DNA of 64,000 bases from Paramyrothecium sp. XJ0827 (Eukaryota > Ascomycota > Sordariomycetes > Hypocreales > Stachybotryaceae), in contig JAJFPB010000005.1 of the NCBI GenBank assembly GCA_020881915.1, positions 2,108,001-2,172,000 of the forward strand. Direction: 5' to 3'. Both the position numbers and the translations under genes were made by a program. The notes under the pieces are model-generated. The model searched no databases. It was not told where the DNA came from and was given only the letters and a program-made list of their open reading frames with translations. Shown here piece after piece: positions 59,845-64,000 of this stretch. How positions within the stretch are numbered: the stretch's first letter is position 1; each line of letters opens with the position of its first letter.

Positions 59845-60471
59845 CTAGTTGCGACCCTATGCATCTTCGTTAGCTCTTGTCATTTAGTCAATACGCATTT
59901 GAGACTGCTCACCTCCAGGAATCCCGTCATGAAGTTTGATGGCAGTCTGTTGGCACCTCGGAAGTTCTCCTCCTTGAAGTAGGACATGACGTGGGTCGTC
60001 TGCTTCCAGAAGTTCATGGTTTCCTTGCCAGAGCATTAGCAGCGGTTCTTCGCTCGCAAACCGACCCGGACAGTTCAATCGCACCTGGTACTCTGCATGC
60101 GACTTGAAAAGCAGAACATCGACGACGGGGAGCTTGTTGGCGTAGCGGTGTCGCTCGAATTCCTGTCGTATCCGGGTTCGAATGGCGGCCACGGGCATGG
60201 GCATCGAGTACATCGTCTGCATCTCAGGCGCCTGTGCAAACAGTCAGCTTCGAATAGTGTGGATGAGGTCGTTTTCGCCAGCCATTGAGTCCATCCGGCT
60301 GGTTGGGCGTACGTACGGCTCGGATCCATTCGCGGTAGGAGGAAAGAACTCGGCGCTTCGCATCGGCCCAGCTGGCCGCTGGCATCCGGAGTTAGCAATC
60401 GAAGCTACATGCCGTGACAGATACTCACATTGCGCCGTCTTTTTCGCAAACTGAGTGGGCGTGATGGCCAT
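59845..60471 (-). CDS. Mitochondrial complex I accessory subunit, LYR family (NDUFA6/B14 type)
   Basis: LYR-motif subunit at the matrix arm of NADH:ubiquinone oxidoreductase; it binds the acyl-carrier protein. Five exons: complement(59845-59856, 59913-60023, 60085-60231, 60317-60378, 60429-60471), closing to 124 aa (about 14.8 kDa class). The N-terminus is [14 protein letters not shown]. The LYR-like motif lies in [13 protein letters not shown]. Then come [42 protein letters not shown] joined to [16 protein letters not shown], and the end [12 protein letters not shown]. The last exon has only four codons (Gly-Arg-Asn-stop). The acceptor at 60024 is AAG rather than YAG, but it is the only one that gives the family sequence. 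Reading through the last two introns gives a false 113-aa frame ending at 59884. Confidence 0.93.
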
Positions 60472-60773
60472 GGTGGGCAGCCAATGCTTCTCAATGCTCT
60501 TGAACTGACGTTGTGATGCGAGCTGGGATGTTTTGGTGTGAGAGTAGCTCCCCGTTCATTCACGTGACACATGAAGCGCCACATCCCAGTTTCCAGACCG
60601 CGCCACACCTACAATTGCCCCTCCAACAGCAAGGCTGATCATACATTTATTGCGAACCTACCCAAGAGCGGACGGTCAAGTTGTTTGACTTCGAGCTGTC
60701 GCCTCTCCTTCGCCATTCTGACTTTTCTCCCACAACCACCCTCGAGGCTTTTGTCAACACCAGAACAACGAAA
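60472..60773. promoter_or_regulatory. Shared divergent promoter of the complex I LYR gene and BUD31
   Basis: Only 302 nt separate two start codons on opposite strands, so core promoters and leaders must lie here. No specific site is claimed. Confidence 0.65.
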
Positions 60774-61279
60774 ATGCCGGCTATTCGTCATTCGTCCAAG
60801 CGCAAGCCGCCCCCCGAGGGCTTCAGCGACATCGAAACCGATCTGCTCATCTTCGCGAACAAGATGAAGGATGCCCAGAACAAGCCGCCTCCTCCAGGCC
60901 CGAAGCACCAGGCGCAATGGGAGGTCTTCCAGATCGCGCATCAGCGGAGCCGCTATATATACGATTTGTATTACGAGAAGGAAGCTATTAGCAAGCAGCT
61001 GTACGAGTGGCTTCTCAAAAATGGCTATGCCGACGCTATGCTCATTGCCAAGTGGAAGAAGCCGGGTTATCAAGAAGTGAGTATTGACTTCTGCGTCCGA
61101 CCGTATACCATACGTTGCTAACATCTATCTGCCAGCTTTGTTGCCTTCGCTGCATACAAACCAAGGAGACGAATTTCAACAGCACTTGCATTTGCCGTGT
61201 GCCACGCGCTCAGTTGAAGGAGGACCAGGACCTGCAATGTGTTAACTGCGGCTGCAGAGGTTGCGCGACGGGTGATTGA
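60774..61279 (+). CDS. BUD31: Pre-mRNA-splicing factor BUD31 (Cwf14/G10)
   Basis: Zinc-binding component of the activated spliceosome (NTC-related group). Exons 60774-61076 and 61136-61279 close to 148 aa with a 59-nt intron. The N-terminus MPAIRHSSKRKPPPEGF and the helical stretch RSRYIYDLYYEKEAISKQLYEWLL are highly conserved in the family. The C-terminal zinc-cluster part is Cys-rich: LCCLRCIQTKETNFNSTCIC, then CVNCGCRGCATGD. An earlier in-frame ATG at 60681 is disfavoured by the conserved start. It shares a promoter region with the complex I gene and converges on the zinc-finger gene. Confidence 0.97.
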
Positions 61280-61476
61280 AGGATTTATATCTGTGATGGG
61301 AAGCTGTTGGCTTGGGAAGGGCTGGCGTTTGGCGCTCACCGCTGTCACATCAGCACACGGTGTTTGGGATAGGATGAGGTGGGCTCACGGTACGGGCATA
61401 AGGACATATTCTACCAGAGTTCATTCATTCATGCTGATCATTTACTATCTAGACACCATTCTTCGGTGCTGAAATT

Positions 61477-62311
61477 CTATCTCTTGGCGAATCCTGCACG
61501 ACCTCGACCGAAACGAACGCTTGGGGGAACAAAATTCAAGGCGGACATGGCCCCCGTAAGATCTGCCATATCTGCATCCGTAGAAGAGCCAACCTGACTT
61601 GATTCGGGTGTTGGCTTGGTTGGAGAATGCGTCGCGCCCTTGGACGCCTCCATCTTTTCGCCGTTACCGCCTTCTGTAGGGCTAGCCCGACGTCTGGTCT
61701 CTTTGGACTGAGCTGCAGCGGACGACCTACGTCTGCGATGGCCGTCTTCGACAAGCAGAGACCGTCTACCATCAACACCTTCTTTGGTGATGGCGAAAAA
61801 GAAGTTCTTTGGGTACATGTGCTTGTCAATCAGGTGCATTCTGCGTTTCTGATAGGTCAAGCATTTCCGCTCGCACCCCTCGACAAAGCAGGAGTACTTG
61901 GAGATGTTATGTTAGTTGGTGACATGGTTTCGCAAGGACGAAACTTACCGTATGTTCACCTCTGTCCCGTCTGACAACCACGAGAGGGTCATGCCACTCC
62001 TCGATGTGAAGGCCCAGAAGATGGTCACTGGGAAAGTTCTTGCGGCACTCAAGACATCTGTTCGTGTGGAAGCTGCTATAGTGTGCCTCGTACTCCGGAT
62101 AAGACTTGAACATGAGAGTGTCCCTGTGAGGGGGTAAGGTGCACTTCATGATTGGCGGCCCTTCTTCTTCGTCGGCGACTGCGGTGTCTAGTTCAGCAAT
62201 CTTCGCTACGGGCCGCAGATCCACGTCCGCACGAATGGCACCGTTAGAATCAATAAGTCCGTCGGAAGAATCTGTGTATAGATCAACATCCGGCTCCCGT
62301 GAACGCTTCAT
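61477..62311 (-). CDS. C2H2 zinc-finger protein, ZNF511-like
   Basis: Exons are complement(61477-61896, 61949-62311), closing to 260 aa; the intron is 52 nt with a GTAAGT donor, a CTAAC branch site and a CCAAG acceptor. After an acidic N-terminus there is a degenerate Cys/His segment (KCTLPPHRDTLMFKSYPEYE), then a canonical finger CLECRKNFPSDHLLGLHIEEWH (C-x2-C-x12-H-x4-H) and, across the splice, a second one, YSCFVEGCERKCLTYQKRRM with HLIDKH (C-x4-C-x12-H-x4-H). The line LIDKHMYPKNFFF matches ZNF511-family proteins as I know them. The C-terminus is Arg/Ser-rich. Function is poorly known; DNA or RNA binding is inferred. I chose MKRSREPDVDLY; the frame is open upstream to 62437. Confidence 0.88.
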
Positions 62312-63362
62312 CTTTTGCGGTGAGCTGTAGTGGGGCAGTAACGCTTTTACGCCAGTGATGATTCTTGAAGTCCTGCCTGCGCCTATGCGGTCAGCGACAA
62401 TGCGGCATAGCGCATCTGCAGGATTCTGGCAGGACAACTCTGTAGGCGGAACAGTTGCGGAGGTCCCTTTGCTGCTGTATCCAGGCAGTTTGCAACTTTA
62501 ACGATCTAGTCTGGCAGGAAACTAAGGTTTTCATAGGTTTGACTCGAGTTTTGAGATTGACTGGATTACACAAATGGACAAAGAGCTGATGCGAGATGAA
62601 GGAGGCCGTGGAAGATCCACAGGCAGGGTCCCAAAGGTACTTTGAGCTCAAGTACTTTCCCACTCGTGTAGAGTCGTGATTTACACAAGAAGAGGAAGGC
62701 TATCCAGCGTCACAAAGCGTTTTCCCTCGGAGTACAGAAAGTTTGTGATGCTTTGAGCGGCACTTGAGCCTATTCATGGATTTATTCTTCTCAAAAATGA
62801 AAATTTCACTAAGTTGTTCCCTTTACTGGGCTGATATCTCATGTGAGCCGAACGTGAAAAGATACTTTGACGTCACGTCAACGCGGTCCAGGACCTTATC
62901 GCTGTTAGGCAATGTTGGGATAGCGGTACGTACCGGCCTTTAAACATGGGAAACCGTCCGAAGAATTCCCAGCTCTTCATTTGAGGATGACCCTGAGGGG
63001 TTGATGGGCTGCTCACGATCCTTTGAGAAACGACTCATCTTCTTGTCGCACCCGGTCGCTTTCGTTCCCCGTAGCCAGCGCATTAGCAAACCCGACGCTT
63101 TCCTGCACCTGCGCCCCTTCGCCTTCGCATCCCCCCAATGTGTTCCTACCCGGCCGACGCCTTCAACGTGACAAGCCGAGTCCGGTCCCACGCCGTCCGA
63201 ATCAACCTCGCGCCGAGTTATGGGCTGTCCGCATCTCCATGACCTACAGTCCCAAGAGCATGAGCCGAACATAGAGCCTTGATTCTCGAATATAAATCGT
63301 CGCATCCGGCGCCCCCGCCCAAGAGCGACAGCTATCCGTATTGCCGTTGCGCCGACGCCGTG
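62312..63362. promoter_or_regulatory. Divergent intergenic region of the zinc-finger and EST1-like genes
   Basis: Holds both promoters. Frames such as complement 62940-63305 are short, with noise-like composition. No gene is seen. Confidence 0.5.
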
Positions 63363-64000
63363 ATGGCCACGACAACTTCACAGGCCGCCCAGGCGTGGCA
63401 GTGAGTCTACCCAAGCCATGCCGTTGCGCTCGGCCTATGATGTCGTCTGACAGTCGCATCACTGGTGCTCTCTTCTGTTTTTCCAAGTGGCTAATGCTGC
63501 GCTTGTAGCCAAGCGCAGAAAGTGCGAAAACATTTGCTCCGGCAGCTCGAAAAGATGCAGAGAGATTCCACTTCTGGTGTTGATCTGACGCAGTTCGAGG
63601 CCGTCGACGGTCTGCTCGAAAAGTAAGCTTCGAGGCGCAAGCGTATGCGCGGATTGTCGCTAACTGTCGTTTCTCAGGCTTCGATTAGCATGCGTCCAAA
63701 CAATCTTCCTGGATTTTGACTATGCTGTCGCCGAAAATACCGAACAGACCCTCTGGTCGTTGCACACGTCAATCAACACCGAGTATCGACGGTGCCTAGG
63801 CCGCCTCAAGAACTCGTCCAATGCGGTTGAGCGGCGCAAGGTGGAAAAGATGTACAACAACTATCTTCGCATCGCCCAAAAGTTTTACAAGGCCTACATC
63901 CAGCGCTTGTCGGCGCGCTACGACGTTCGCGAGCTCAAGCGTGTCGCCCAAGGTATCGAGGTCGAGCTGATGGCCGCTGAGGACGTCATCAGCCCTGTGC
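63363..64000 (+). CDS. EST1/SMG5-6-7-type protein (telomerase or NMD factor), cut by window end
   Basis: N-terminal part of an Est1-like protein; family members act in telomerase recruitment or nonsense-mediated decay via a 14-3-3-like helical fold that binds phospho-UPF1 or RNA. Exons 63363-63400, 63509-63622 and 63678->64000 stay in frame across both introns (108 and 55 nt). The start MATTTSQAAQAW leads into HQAQKVRKHLLRQLEKMQRD, then LRLACVQTIFLDFDYAVAENTEQTLWSLHT and NYLRIAQKFYKAYIQRLSARYDV, which match the Est1 N-terminal region. The C-terminal domains are outside the window, so EST1 and SMG7/EBS1 cannot be told apart. Confidence 0.88.

Noticed and set aside
59884..60222. 113-codon frame in the complex I gene
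   Set aside because: It reads through two introns and lacks the family C-terminus GFLEGRN.

Overview
The window is nuclear DNA of a filamentous ascomycete. Genes on both strands carry short introns, mostly 50-100 nt, with GTRNGN-type donors, CTAAC or CTGAC-like branch sites and YAG acceptors. The protein set is fungal (PAN1, SNX41/ATG20, a HAL-type kinase, a fungal ATG101). A sordariomycete, perhaps of the Hypocreales, is my best guess from overall protein feel; no database search was possible. I see no prokaryotic, viral or intact transposon sequence, no CRISPR array and no convincing tRNA or rRNA gene.

Left third (1-26 kb): CEG1, the mRNA guanylyltransferase (minus, cut by the window start), SNX41/ATG20 (minus), a doubtful minus-strand membrane-protein ORF broken by one TAG, CTR9 of the PAF1 complex (plus), CBR1 NADH-cytochrome b5 reductase (minus), a PH plus leucine-rich-repeat protein (plus) and PAN1 (plus).

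Middle (26-42 kb): a forkhead factor without an FHA domain (plus) behind a long leader with an intron and an overlapping uORF, then ATG101 (minus) head to head with PEX3 (plus), BET5/TRAPPC1 (minus), and a CaMKK/Ssp1-type kinase (plus).

Right part (42-64 kb): two large gene-poor stretches (41.8-47.8 kb and 52.1-59.0 kb) flank a HAL/SAT4-type kinase (plus) and an unrecognised, mostly disordered protein (minus). Then comes a compact cluster of housekeeping genes: RPC19 (Pol I/III, plus), a complex I LYR subunit NDUFA6-type (minus), BUD31 (splicing, plus), a ZNF511-like C2H2 protein (minus) and the 5' end of an EST1/SMG7-type gene (plus).

Exon structures were rebuilt by hand from splice signals, reading-frame closure and family resemblance. 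Nearly all close exactly in frame, which is the main support. The most interesting signals are a probable GC-AG intron in ATG101, the single in-frame TAG at 5822-5824 inside a 335-codon frame, the complex I gene with a four-codon last exon that simple ORF calling gets wrong, the array of xTG motifs in PAN1, the overlapping uORF before the forkhead gene, and a recurrent TACCTTACC/GGTAAGGTA motif in the intergenic DNA. I found no clearly new multi-gene system.
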